NCBI GenBank assembly: GCA_965217625.1
Contig: OZ244557.1
Span: 2,232,001-2,296,000 of the forward strand
Length of the DNA: 64,000 nucleotides
Direction of reading: 5' to 3'
Source: TK10-74A sp965217625
GTDB taxonomy: Bacteria > Chloroflexota > Dehalococcoidia > Bin125
Part shown: positions 22,529 through 30,300 of the stretch, piece by piece
Layout: each line of letters starts with the position of its first letter
Numbering within the stretch: the stretch's first letter is position 1
Position numbers and translations under genes: made by a program
Notes under the pieces: model-generated
The model's database searches: none
Told to the model about the DNA's origin: nothing
The model's input: only the letters and a program-made list of their open reading frames with translations

Positions 22529-24973
22529 ATGAGCCGCCTGAACCATTGGACCGCCCTGCGACAGCGAAAGATCTCGCGTCGCACCATGTTGGGAGCCAGC
22601 GCCAAAGCCGGCGTTGGAGTTGCCGGCCTTGCGCTGGTCGGCTGCGGCGACGACGACGAGCCTGACGCCGGGGCCGTGGCCGCCGAACGGGCTGCCGCGG
22701 CCGCGGAAGAGGCCGCCGCCGCGGCGGTCGCGGCGGGGGATGCGCGCGCCGCCGAATCCGAGGCCGCAGCCGCCGTCGCGGCCGGGGCGGCAGACGCCGC
22801 GGCCGACGCGGCCGCCGCCGCCGGCGAAGCCTCCGCCGCCGCCGGCGAAGCCTCCGACGCCGCCGCGCAGGCGGCCAGCGCCGCCGATGCGGCGGCCGCC
22901 CTGGCCGCCGAGGCGGCCGAGTCGGAGGACGCCGCCAACGCGGCCGCCGCCGCGGAAGCCGCCGCCGCGGCGGCCGCCGATGCGGCCGCCGCCGCATCCG
23001 CGGCCGGTGATCAGGCGGCCGCGGCCGTCGCGGCCGCCGCCTCCGAGGCCGCCGAGGCCGCCGCCCAGGCCGCCCGCGACGCGGCCGCCGCGGTCGAGGC
23101 CGGGACGGCCACCGCGGCGGCCGCCCAGGCCGCCATCGACGAGGCCGCGGCTGCCGCAGCCGCTGCGGCCGAAGCCGCCGGCGAGGCGTCCGCCGCCGCC
23201 GGGCAGGCCGCCGCCACGGCCCAGGAGACCGCCGAAGCCGCCGCCGAGACCGCCGCCGCGGCCGTCGCGGCGGCCCAAGAGGCCGCCGCGGCGGCCGGGG
23301 AGGCCGCCAGCGCGGCTGCGGCGGCCATCGAGGCCGGCATGTCCATGGCCGAGGACGCCGAGTTTTCCGTGCCCTGGCCGCTCGACCAGGTCGATCTGGA
23401 CGCCTCGATCGTCGCCGCGACCAGCGAGGACAGCGGGGGCCTGGATCAGGCGCGTACCGGCAGCGCCGCCAACCTCTACTCGCATGGCGCCATCTTCAAC
23501 GCGGCCATGGACAAGGATCCCCGCGATGGCAACGCGATCCCATCGCTCGCCACGCCGGAGTGGATCGACCCCGTCACGATCCGGGCGGCGGTCACGCCGG
23601 CGCCGTTCCACGACGGCTCGATCCTCACCGCCCACGACCTGGTCTTCAGCTACCAGCGCATGGGCGGTCTCGCCGCATACCACGGCGGCGGCTTGACGAC
23701 CGATCACCCCGGCGGCTGGCGCCCCAATAACCCGACCCGGGGGGCCCAGTCCTGGGTTAAGAACGAGGCCGTGGACGACCGCACGTGGGCGTTCGAACTG
23801 CCAGAGGCCAATGCCGCCTTTTTCGTCGTCAACTTGGCCGGCGTCTTCGAGGTGTCGATCTTCTCGCAGGCGGACACGGAGCGGCGCGGCGACCTCGCGG
23901 TGGATACCTCGCCGATCGGCACGGGCCCCTACCGCTTCGTCAGCCACGCGGACGACGAGGACTTCGTCTACGAGCGCTTCGAGGAGCACTTCCTCCCGGT
24001 GGACCACCCCGTCGTGGTGTCGCACTACGCCCACAACAAACACTTGACGATCCTGGTTCGGCCCGAGCTCCAGTCGCAGTTGGCCGGCCTCGAGGCCGGC
24101 GAGATCGACATGGTGGCGAATCTGGGCCCCGAGACCGTCAAGCCGTTCCTGGACGACCCCGACTTCACCGTCCAGTTCCAATCCGGCACCAACACCCTGC
24201 ACCACATTTATCCCAACCTGTACGCCCAGACGATGGACGACGGCAGCCCGAACCCGTTCCTGGACCTCCGCGTCCGGCAGGCCGCGAACCACGCGGTCAA
24301 CCGCCAGGCCCTCATCGACGGCTTCCTGCTCGGCCAGGGCGAGCAGGGACTCTTCGCGTTCAGCGGCGTCCAGGGCTACCCGTCCCCGGAGCAGAAGCGG
24401 GAAGTGCTCTTCGACTACGACCCCGACAAGGCGCGGGCGCTGCTGGCGGAGGCCGGCTACCCGGACGGCTTCGACATCCCCCTCTACTGGACGCCCGACT
24501 ACGGCGGCTCGTACATCGCGGACATGGTGCTGGCCGTGGCGCAGGATCTGGCCACGGTCGGCATCCGGACGGATCTCCGGTCGATCCCCGCCGGCGAGTA
24601 CTTCACCGACGCCTACACCCGCGGCGGCCCCAACGCTCTGCCTGGCCTGTTCTGGTTCATCGCCAACAACGTCTCCGACATCGGATCGATGTGGGACTGC
24701 TGCACCGGGCCCGGCGGCTTTTACACCCTCTCGGATCCCCTGGACCCCGGCCTGCACGAGCTGTACCTCGCGCAGAAGGTCGAGATCGATCTCGATCGGC
24801 GCCTGGAAATGATCGCGGAACTGCTGCTGTGGCATGCGCGCGAGGCGTATTTCATCTTCATCGTCGAGCCGCCGGAGGGTGTCCTGACCCGCAGCGACGT
24901 GAACTGGCCGAAGGGCGGGCGCGTAGGGACTCTTTGGGGGGGTACCGCCTTCGCCGCGCAGAAGCACATCTGA
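22529..24973 (+). CDS. Tat/lipoprotein solute-binding protein (SBP family 5) with a long alanine-rich stalk
   Basis: 814 residues. The N-terminus has KISRRTMLGASA, a twin-arginine-like motif, then a hydrophobic stretch ending in LALVGC, so Cys39 is probably lipidated after export. Residues about 49-269 are almost only Ala with Glu/Asp/Gly/Ser spaced at helical intervals, probably a long helical stalk. From about 290 to the end is an oligopeptide/nickel-type binding domain (DLVFSYQRMGG, TSPIGTGPYRFV, LRVRQAANHAVNRQALIDG, YDPDKARALLAEAGYPDGFD). It should capture a peptide or similar ligand at the outer membrane face, but no permease or ATPase gene adjoins it. GGAAAGG lies 8 bases before ATG 22529. 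It is flanked by palindromic repeats on both sides. A second protein of the same design lies at the right end of the window. Confidence 0.88.
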   Translation: MSRLNHWTALRQRKISRRTMLGASAKAGVGVAGLALVGCGDDDEPDAGAVAAERAAAAAEEAAAAAVAAGDARAAESEAAAAVAAGAADAAADAAAAAGEASAAAGEASDAAAQAASAADAAAALAAEAAESEDAANAAAAAEAAAAAAADAAAAASAAGDQAAAAVAAAASEAAEAAAQAARDAAAAVEAGTATAAAAQAAIDEAAAAAAAAAEAAGEASAAAGQAAATAQETAEAAAETAAAAVAAAQEAAAAAGEAASAAAAAIEAGMSMAEDAEFSVPWPLDQVDLDASIVAATSEDSGGLDQARTGSAANLYSHGAIFNAAMDKDPRDGNAIPSLATPEWIDPVTIRAAVTPAPFHDGSILTAHDLVFSYQRMGGLAAYHGGGLTTDHPGGWRPNNPTRGAQSWVKNEAVDDRTWAFELPEANAAFFVVNLAGVFEVSIFSQADTERRGDLAVDTSPIGTGPYRFVSHADDEDFVYERFEEHFLPVDHPVVVSHYAHNKHLTILVRPELQSQLAGLEAGEIDMVANLGPETVKPFLDDPDFTVQFQSGTNTLHHIYPNLYAQTMDDGSPNPFLDLRVRQAANHAVNRQALIDGFLLGQGEQGLFAFSGVQGYPSPEQKREVLFDYDPDKARALLAEAGYPDGFDIPLYWTPDYGGSYIADMVLAVAQDLATVGIRTDLRSIPAGEYFTDAYTRGGPNALPGLFWFIANNVSDIGSMWDCCTGPGGFYTLSDPLDPGLHELYLAQKVEIDLDRRLEMIAELLLWHAREAYFIFIVEPPEGVLTRSDVNWPKGGRVGTLWGGTAFAAQKHI

Positions 24974-24984
24974 CGCGCGACGGC

Positions 24985-25056
24985 CGGAACCTCACCCCCT
25001 CACCCCCTCTCCATCTGAAGCGATGGAGAGGGGGGACCGGAGGGGGTGAGGTTCCG
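24985..25056. repeat. palindromic dispersed repeat, copy 2
   Basis: Perfect 16-base outer arms, CGGAACCTCACCCCCT (24985-25000) and its complement at 25041-25056, surround perfect 13-base inner arms CCCCCTCTCCATC (25003-25015)/25022-25034. It lies 12 bases after the binding-protein stop and could also act as its transcription terminator, although no T-run follows. It shares its core with the copies at 22.3 and 62.3 kb. Confidence 0.8.
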
Positions 25057-25114
25057 CGCCTCGCCGGCGCGGCCACGACGCCGGGGCGCCGTGCTGGTGC
25101 ATTGTGAAGGGGCG

Positions 25115-25957
25115 CTAGTCCACCGCGGCGACGCCGGGCTCGCCCCCGTAGTGCGCCTCCAGGAAGTCGCGGATCGACGCGAAGGCCGTCTCCACGTCGT
25201 CGGCGAAGTGGAAGAGATCGCGGTCCTGCGGCGAGATCACGCCGTGCCGGACCATCGCCTCGAAGTCGATCACCGACTCCCAGAACGGTCGGCCGTACAA
25301 CACGACCCCCATGCGCTTGCGCATCATGCGGGTCTGCAGCAAGGTCAGCAGCTCCATCATCTCGTCGATCGTGCCGAAGCCGCCGGGGAAGAAGACCGCC
25401 GCCTTGGCCGTGGTGAAGAGATGGAGCTTGCGCATGAAGTAGTAGCGGAACTCGAAGGCGAGCTCCGGCGGCAGGTAGGCGTTGTTGGCCGGCTCGAGCG
25501 GCAGACTGATGCCCATGCCCACCGTCGGGCCGCCGGCTTCCGCCGCGCCGCGATTCGCCGCCTCCATGATCCCGGGCCCGCCCCCGCTCGCCACGACGAA
25601 CCGACGCTGTCCGGCGCGCGCCCGGCTCCACGCGGTCAGCCGCCGGGCGAGCGCGCGGGCGTCGTCGTAGTAGGGCGTCAGTCCCGCCGCGGCCGCCCCG
25701 GCGTCGTCGTGCTCCGGCCCCTGGATTCGCGCCGACCCGAAGAAGACGATCGTGTCCGTGACGCCGTGCCGCTCCAGCCGCGACTGCGGCTCCAGCAACT
25801 CCGCCAGCACCCGGACCACGCGCGCGTCGGCGCTGCGCAGGAAGTCCGGATCCTCGTACGCCTTGAAGCGCCCCGCGGGCTCCGCGGGCGCCCCCTCGCC
25901 GGCGACGGCGCGCGCATCGTGCGGGGCAGGGGAGGGTGTGGGGGTGTCGTGGGGCAT
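25115..25957 (-). CDS. LOG-family protein (TIGR00730-like nucleotide phosphoribohydrolase)
   Basis: 280 residues. It shows FVVASGGGPGIMEAANRGA (around residue 120) and FFPGGFGTIDEMMELLTLLQ (around 195), the two signature blocks of LOG/lysine-decarboxylase-like proteins. The PGGxGTxxE motif binds nucleotide phosphate and supplies the catalytic Glu. The family cleaves N6-modified AMP or other nucleoside monophosphates at the glycosidic bond. The 60-residue N-terminal extension (RFKAYEDPDFLRSADAR) is typical of the longer bacterial forms, some of which are nucleosidases for AMP/IMP/GMP. Start chosen at ATG 25957; longer reading would run across a weakly coding stretch. Confidence 0.85.
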   Translation of the reverse strand: MPHDTPTPSPAPHDARAVAGEGAPAEPAGRFKAYEDPDFLRSADARVVRVLAELLEPQSRLERHGVTDTIVFFGSARIQGPEHDDAGAAAAGLTPYYDDARALARRLTAWSRARAGQRRFVVASGGGPGIMEAANRGAAEAGGPTVGMGISLPLEPANNAYLPPELAFEFRYYFMRKLHLFTTAKAAVFFPGGFGTIDEMMELLTLLQTRMMRKRMGVVLYGRPFWESVIDFEAMVRHGVISPQDRDLFHFADDVETAFASIRDFLEAHYGGEPGVAAVD

Positions 25958-26037
25958 ACCGCAGGATACGCGGCCCGTCCGCCCCGGGCAGGAACGCCGC
26001 GCGCCCCCACGATGCCGCACGGGGATATGCTGGGGGC

Positions 26038-26523
26038 ATGGCAGATCAGTACGTCGCGTCCGACAAGCGCACCGGGGTCGAAGTCACGGTCACGGGGCAG
26101 TTCCCGCCCCACCCCGACGACCGCATGCGCATCGCCCGCACCACCACCCTGTTCACCCGCCTCGCCTCGACCCTCCTCGCGACCGAGAACGAGACCGAGC
26201 GCCGGGCCGGCTTCCGCGCCGTCGAGACGCAGCTCGAGCTGGCCGACGCCCTGATCCGCGGCGACACCGACGAGGTCCGCCGGCTGGTGCGCGAGACCAT
26301 GCAGAGCATGGGCGTGACGCAGGACCAGCTGCGGGATCTCGCGCGCCAGTTCCAGGATCTGGGCGGCCTGGACGACGCCACGGCCGAGCAACTCGGGAAA
26401 GCGCTCGGGCTCGACGTCCCCCCGGGCGGCCTGCCGGACTGGCCGCCCCCGCCCGCCCCGCCCGACGACGCGCCCGACGACGTCTCCGATGACTCCGACG
26501 AGGAGCCGAAGGCGCCGGCCTGA
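26038..26523 (+). CDS. conserved-looking hypothetical protein
   Basis: 161 residues, no family recognised. The first 110 residues look folded: a beta-rich start (VEVTVTGQFPPHPDDR), then a helical part rich in Arg/Glu/Leu (FTRLASTLLATENETERRAGFRAVETQLELADALI). There is a possible two-helix C-terminal module with QDQLRDLARQFQDLGGLDDATAEQLGKALGLD. The last 35 residues are Pro/Asp rich and probably disordered. There is no signal peptide and no membrane segment. It starts at ATG 26038, divergent from the LOG gene and 46 bases before the epimerase gene, with which it may be cotranscribed. Codon use matches its neighbours, so I take it as real. Confidence 0.6.
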   Translation: MADQYVASDKRTGVEVTVTGQFPPHPDDRMRIARTTTLFTRLASTLLATENETERRAGFRAVETQLELADALIRGDTDEVRRLVRETMQSMGVTQDQLRDLARQFQDLGGLDDATAEQLGKALGLDVPPGGLPDWPPPPAPPDDAPDDVSDDSDEEPKAPA

Positions 26524-26569
26524 GCGGCGTCGCCGGGGCGCCGGGCAGTCAACGCGAAAGGATGGGCGC

Positions 26570-27448
26570 ATGCGTGTGGTCGTGACGGGCGCGAGCGGGA
26601 CGATCGGCGGGGCGCTGGCGGGGGCGCTGCTCGCGCGCGGCGATGACGTGACCGGGATCACGCGCGCGCCCGGCGCCCACGGCGGCGGCGACATCGACTG
26701 GCGATCCTGGGACGACCTCCCGGCCGCCGTCGCGGAGGCGGACGCCGTCGTGCATCTGGCCGGGGCCGGCGTCGCCGACAAGCGCTGGTCGGCCGCGCGC
26801 AAGCGGGAGCTGCGGGACAGCCGCATCGACACGGCCCGGCGGATCGTCGCCGCGATCGGGGCCGCGGCCGAGAAGCCGGGGGTCTTCGTCTGCGGCTCGG
26901 CCGTCGGCATCTACGGATCGCGCGGCGACGAACTGCTGACCGAGGAGAGCGCCCCCGGCGACGACTTCCTGGCGCGGCTCTGCGTCGACTGGGAGGCGGC
27001 CGCGCAGGGCGCCGGCGTGCGCACCGTGACGCTGCGGACCGGCGTCGTGCTGGCCCGCGAGGGCGGCGCGCTGGCGAAGCTGCTACTGCCATTCAAGCTG
27101 GGCGCCGGCGGGCCCATCGGTCGCGGCCGGCAGTACATGCCCTGGATCCACCGCGACGACATCGTGGGGCTGATCCTGCACGCGATCGACAGCCCCAGCC
27201 TGGAGGGGCCGCTGAACGGCGTCGCGCCCGAGCCGGTGAGCAACGCCGCGTTCGGCAAGGCGCTGGGCGCGGCGCTGCGGCGTCCCGCCCTTGTGCCCAC
27301 ACCCCCAATCGCGCTGCGGCTGCTGCTCGGCGAGCGCGCCGGCGTGCTCGTGGCCAGCCAGCGGGTCGGCGCCGATCGGGCGCAGGCGGCGGGCTACGCG
27401 TTCCGGCACGCGGAGATCGGCGGGGCGCTGCGCGACCTCGTCGGTTGA
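26570..27448 (+). CDS. TIGR01777 family NAD-dependent epimerase/dehydratase-like protein
   Basis: 292 residues. The Rossmann start MRVVVTGASGTIGGALAGAL binds NAD(P). VHLAGAGVADKRWSAARKRELRDSRI is the family signature of TIGR01777 (YfcH/SulA-like, SDR39U1). CGSAVGIYGSRGDE, LRTGVVLAREGGAL and YMPWIHRDDIVGLI follow, and a C-terminal DUF1731-like segment ends near GYAFRHAEIGGALRDLV. Its biochemical substrate is unknown across the family. A GAAAGGA site precedes ATG 26570. It sits 41 bases upstream of the purine pair and may share their transcript. Confidence 0.87.
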   Translation: MRVVVTGASGTIGGALAGALLARGDDVTGITRAPGAHGGGDIDWRSWDDLPAAVAEADAVVHLAGAGVADKRWSAARKRELRDSRIDTARRIVAAIGAAAEKPGVFVCGSAVGIYGSRGDELLTEESAPGDDFLARLCVDWEAAAQGAGVRTVTLRTGVVLAREGGALAKLLLPFKLGAGGPIGRGRQYMPWIHRDDIVGLILHAIDSPSLEGPLNGVAPEPVSNAAFGKALGAALRRPALVPTPPIALRLLLGERAGVLVASQRVGADRAQAAGYAFRHAEIGGALRDLVG

Positions 27449-27489
27449 CGGGCGAGGCAGCGAGAGAGCGCCGGGGAGGAAGCTGAGGC

Positions 27490-28665
27490 ATGGATCGCGA
27501 GATCGCGCTGCGCTACGGCCTCAACCCGCATCAGACGCCGGCCCGCGCCATCGTCGAGGGGGACGGCCCGGGCCCATTCCGCGTCCTCAATGGGGCCCCC
27601 GGCTACATCAACCTGCTCGACGCGATCTCCGCCTGGCAACTGGTGCGGGAGTTGCGCGCCGCGCTGGGCGAGCCCGCCGGGGCCAGCTTCAAGCACGTCA
27701 GCCCCGCCGGGGCCGGCATCGGGCTGCCGCTCTCCGACGCCCTGCGCGACGCCTACCAGGTCGGCGACCGCGCGCTCTCCCCCGTCGCGACGGCCTACGT
27801 GCGCGCCCGCGGCGGCGACCTCGTCTCCTCCTACGGCGACGTCGCGGCCGTCAGCGACCGCGTCGATGTGTCGCTCGCCATGGTGCTCAAGCGCGAGGTG
27901 TCGGACGCGATCGTCGCCCCCGCCTTCGACGACGACGCCCTGGAGATCCTGCGCGCCAAGAAGGGCGGCAAGTACCTCGTCATCGAGGCCGCCCCCGACT
28001 TCCGGGCGCCCGCCCTGGAGCGGCGCTCGGTCTTCGGGCTGACGCTGGAGGCGCCCGCCGACAGCGCGCCCATCACGCCCGGCCTGCTGGGCAACGTCGT
28101 CACCCGCGAGCGCGACTTCCCGCCAGACGCCGTCCGCGACCTCATGGTCGCGACGATCGCGCTGCGCTACACGCAGTCGAACTCCGTCTGCCTCGCCGCC
28201 GATGGGCAGGTGATCGGGCTGGGCGCGGGGCAGCAGTCGCGCATTCACTGCTCGCGCATCGCCTGCGGCAAGGCCGACCGCTGGATGCTGCAACAGCACC
28301 CGCGCGTGCTGGCGCTGCCGTTCGCGCCGGGCATCAAGCGGCCCGAGCGCTTCACGGCGCGGGAGCAGTTCATCGCCTGGGCGGAGCTGTCGGAGCCCGA
28401 GCGGGCGCACCTCCGCGACCACTTCACCGCCCCCGTCGAGCCCCTCTCCGACGCCGAGCGCCGCGCCTGGATTGGGGGCTTCCGCACCGTCCTCAGCCAC
28501 GACGCCTTCCTGCCCTTCCGCGACAACATCGACCGCGCGCAGGCCAGTGCGGTGCGCTACGTCCTGCAGCCCGGCGGCAGCATCGCCGACGCGGGCGTCA
28601 CCGCCGCCGCCGACGAGTACGGCATGACGATGGCCCTCTCGGGCCTGCGATTGTTCCGTCACTGA
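27490..28665 (+). CDS. stand-alone AICAR transformylase (PurH C-terminal half)
   Basis: 391 residues with only the transformylase domain of PurH. It starts directly at ALRYGLNPHQTPA and contains FKHVSPAGAG with the catalytic Lys-His pair, YTQSNSVCLAADGQVIGLGA, and GAGQQSRIHCSRIA. It transfers a formyl group from 10-formyl-tetrahydrofolate to AICAR, making FAICAR. The roughly 200-residue IMP-cyclohydrolase (MGS-like) half normally fused at the N-terminus is absent; there is no frame upstream that could supply it. The next gene encodes an unrelated cyclohydrolase, so the two replace bifunctional PurH. The stop overlaps the next start (TGATG), implying coupled translation. Confidence 0.9.
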   Translation: MDREIALRYGLNPHQTPARAIVEGDGPGPFRVLNGAPGYINLLDAISAWQLVRELRAALGEPAGASFKHVSPAGAGIGLPLSDALRDAYQVGDRALSPVATAYVRARGGDLVSSYGDVAAVSDRVDVSLAMVLKREVSDAIVAPAFDDDALEILRAKKGGKYLVIEAAPDFRAPALERRSVFGLTLEAPADSAPITPGLLGNVVTRERDFPPDAVRDLMVATIALRYTQSNSVCLAADGQVIGLGAGQQSRIHCSRIACGKADRWMLQQHPRVLALPFAPGIKRPERFTAREQFIAWAELSEPERAHLRDHFTAPVEPLSDAERRAWIGGFRTVLSHDAFLPFRDNIDRAQASAVRYVLQPGGSIADAGVTAAADEYGMTMALSGLRLFRH

Positions 28666-29417
28666 TGCCCGCCGCCGACCTTCCCGCCGTCGCCGAGGGC
28701 AATCTGCAGCGCCACCTGCGCGAGAACCCCTACCCGGGCCGCGGGCTGATCGTCGGTCGCAGCGCCGACGGGGCGGCCTGGCTGCAGGTCTACTGGATCA
28801 TGGGGCGCAGCGAGAACAGCCGGAACCGCCGCTTCGTCGTGGACGGGTCGTCGCTGCGCACCGAGGCCGTCGACCCCGCCAAGCTCAGCGACCCCACCAA
28901 CGTGATCTACGAGGCGATGCTGGAGCTGCCCGACCTCTACGTCGTCGGCAACGGCGACCAGACGCGCACCATCGTCGAGGGGCTGGCCGCGGGCGGCGCC
29001 TTCGAGGACGCCCTCGCCACCCGCGAGCGCGAGGACGACGCCCCCAACTACACGCCCCGCATCAGCGGCCTGCTCGACCTGCGCGGCCACATGCACGGCG
29101 TGCCCCCGCGCATGGCGATCAGCATCCTGCGCGCCGCCGACGCCGACCCGGCGCAGTCGGACCGCGTCACGACGCGCCCGGCGCTGCCGCCGCCCGGCCT
29201 GGGCCTGGGCATCACGACCTACGCCGGCGACGGCGATCCGCTGCCGCCGTACCGCGGCGATCCGCTCTGGCTGCCGCTGGAGGGCGGCGCCGGCCACGTG
29301 CTCGCGACCTACTGGGACGCCCTCGACGCGGACAACCGCGTCGCCCTGGCCGTCAAGACGATCCCCCTCGACGGCGGGCCCGGCCGCATCCTCGTCCGCA
29401 ACGCCCACGACGTCTGA
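28665..29417 (+). CDS. PurO-type IMP cyclohydrolase
   Basis: 250 residues, matching the archaeal-type IMP cyclohydrolase family (PF07826). It has ENPYPGRGLIVGRSADG at the N-terminus, YWIMGRSENSRNRRFV, a TNVIYEAML segment, VGNGDQTRTIVEGL, and DDAPNYTPRISGLLDL, equivalent to the YNTPRI signature. It closes FAICAR to IMP, the last step of purine synthesis. Its placement directly after a transformylase that lacks its own cyclohydrolase half supports the assignment strongly. ATG 28665 overlaps the upstream stop. A 26-base-arm hairpin just after the stop may terminate transcription. The C-terminal 70 residues are longer than in the archaeal proteins I know. Confidence 0.85.
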   Translation: MPAADLPAVAEGNLQRHLRENPYPGRGLIVGRSADGAAWLQVYWIMGRSENSRNRRFVVDGSSLRTEAVDPAKLSDPTNVIYEAMLELPDLYVVGNGDQTRTIVEGLAAGGAFEDALATREREDDAPNYTPRISGLLDLRGHMHGVPPRMAISILRAADADPAQSDRVTTRPALPPPGLGLGITTYAGDGDPLPPYRGDPLWLPLEGGAGHVLATYWDALDADNRVALAVKTIPLDGGPGRILVRNAHDV

Positions 29418-29422
29418 GTTCG

Positions 29423-29490
29423 TGGGCGACCACGAGGGTCGCCCCGACGGACGGCGGGGACACTGTCGGGGCGCCCCTTGTGGGCGCCCA
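29423..29490. repeat. large inverted repeat between convergent genes (possible bidirectional terminator)
   Basis: Arms at 29423-29448 and 29465-29490 are 26 bases long and complementary at 23 positions, with a 16-base loop. The core TGGGCGACCACGAGGGTCGC is a different family from the other palindromic repeats in the window. Lying between the stops of two convergent genes, it could terminate both transcripts, although no T-run follows either arm. Confidence 0.65.
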
Positions 29491-29503
29491 AGCCGAGCGC
29501 GAC

Positions 29504-30271
29504 CTAGATCAGCGGCCAGGGGTACGGTCGGCGCCCCTCGGGCGGCTGCGGGAAGACGCGCGACTCCAGGATCTGCTCGGCCCGGCCGCGCAGCGCGGCG
29601 CACTCGGCCGCGTCCAGGTACTCCGACAACGACGCCCACAGCGCGGTCTCCGGGCGCAGTTCCGGCAGGAACGCTTCCACGTCGAGCAGCAGGGGCTCCG
29701 GCACCGGCTCGCCCGCGTAGTCCCAGATCACGGTGCGCAGCTTGTCCTCGACGTGGAACGAGAGCGCGTTGTCGATGCCCCAGATCGTGCCGTCCTCGCC
29801 CAGCAGGACGTGCCCGCCCTTGCGGTCGGCGTTGTTCGTCAGCCAGTCGAACGTCGCCATGCGGCGCATCGCGTCGGCGTGGACGTCGCGCAGCTCGAAG
29901 TAGGTGCGGGTGTAGTCGCTGGGGATGAATGCTTGCAGCGAGCCCGGACCGTGCGGCAGGCCGTCGTCGCGGACGATCGTGGGCGGCACCAGCCGCCAGC
30001 CGATCGCCTCGCAGACGACGTAGCTGGCGACCTCGCGGCGGTAGATGTCGGGCGGGAAGTCCCACAGCGGCGCTTCCCCGCGCGCGGGCTTGTAGACCGC
30101 CGCGCCGGGCCCCGGATCGCCGTCCGCGTCGCCGGGCGGGGCCAGCGCGAGCACGAAGACGTAGTTCGACGCGGAGGGGATGATCCCGGAGTCCGTCACG
30201 ACGGCGTCGCGCAGCAGCCGCGCGATGTCGGGGCGGCCCGGATCCCAGGCGCTGTCGGGAAAGCGATCCAT
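29504..30271 (-). CDS. SCO1664-family protein (TIGR03843, PI3/4-kinase-like fold)
   Basis: 255 residues. AAVYKPARGEAPLWDFP near residue 60 holds the ATP-contacting Lys, then YRREVASYVVCEAIGWRLVPPT. MRRMATFDWLTNNADRKGGHVL near residue 140 carries the catalytic-loop Asp/Asn, and WGIDNALSFHVEDKLRTVIWDYAGEP the metal-binding Asp. This order is diagnostic of the actinobacterial SCO1664 family. The family's reaction is unknown, but the kinase-like residues are intact. In Actinobacteria it is usually linked to a DUF3090 protein and a histidine-phosphatase; neither is seen here. It lies 29 bases after pepN on the same strand, so it is probably the last gene of an amidase-pepN operon. Confidence 0.85.
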   Translation of the reverse strand: MDRFPDSAWDPGRPDIARLLRDAVVTDSGIIPSASNYVFVLALAPPGDADGDPGPGAAVYKPARGEAPLWDFPPDIYRREVASYVVCEAIGWRLVPPTIVRDDGLPHGPGSLQAFIPSDYTRTYFELRDVHADAMRRMATFDWLTNNADRKGGHVLLGEDGTIWGIDNALSFHVEDKLRTVIWDYAGEPVPEPLLLDVEAFLPELRPETALWASLSEYLDAAECAALRGRAEQILESRVFPQPPEGRRPYPWPLI

Positions 30272-30300
30272 GCCTCGCCCCGCTCTTCGCCCGGCGCCCG

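Noticed and set aside
22529..23350. Alanine-codon repeats read as a CRISPR or satellite array
   Set aside because: No regular repeat-spacer unit; the pattern is codon-level low complexity within one reading frame.
22427..24967. An 846-codon minus-strand frame opposite the binding-protein gene
   Set aside because: Its Gly/Arg repeats are the complement of the alanine codons; the plus-strand protein has a signal peptide, lipobox and recognised domain.
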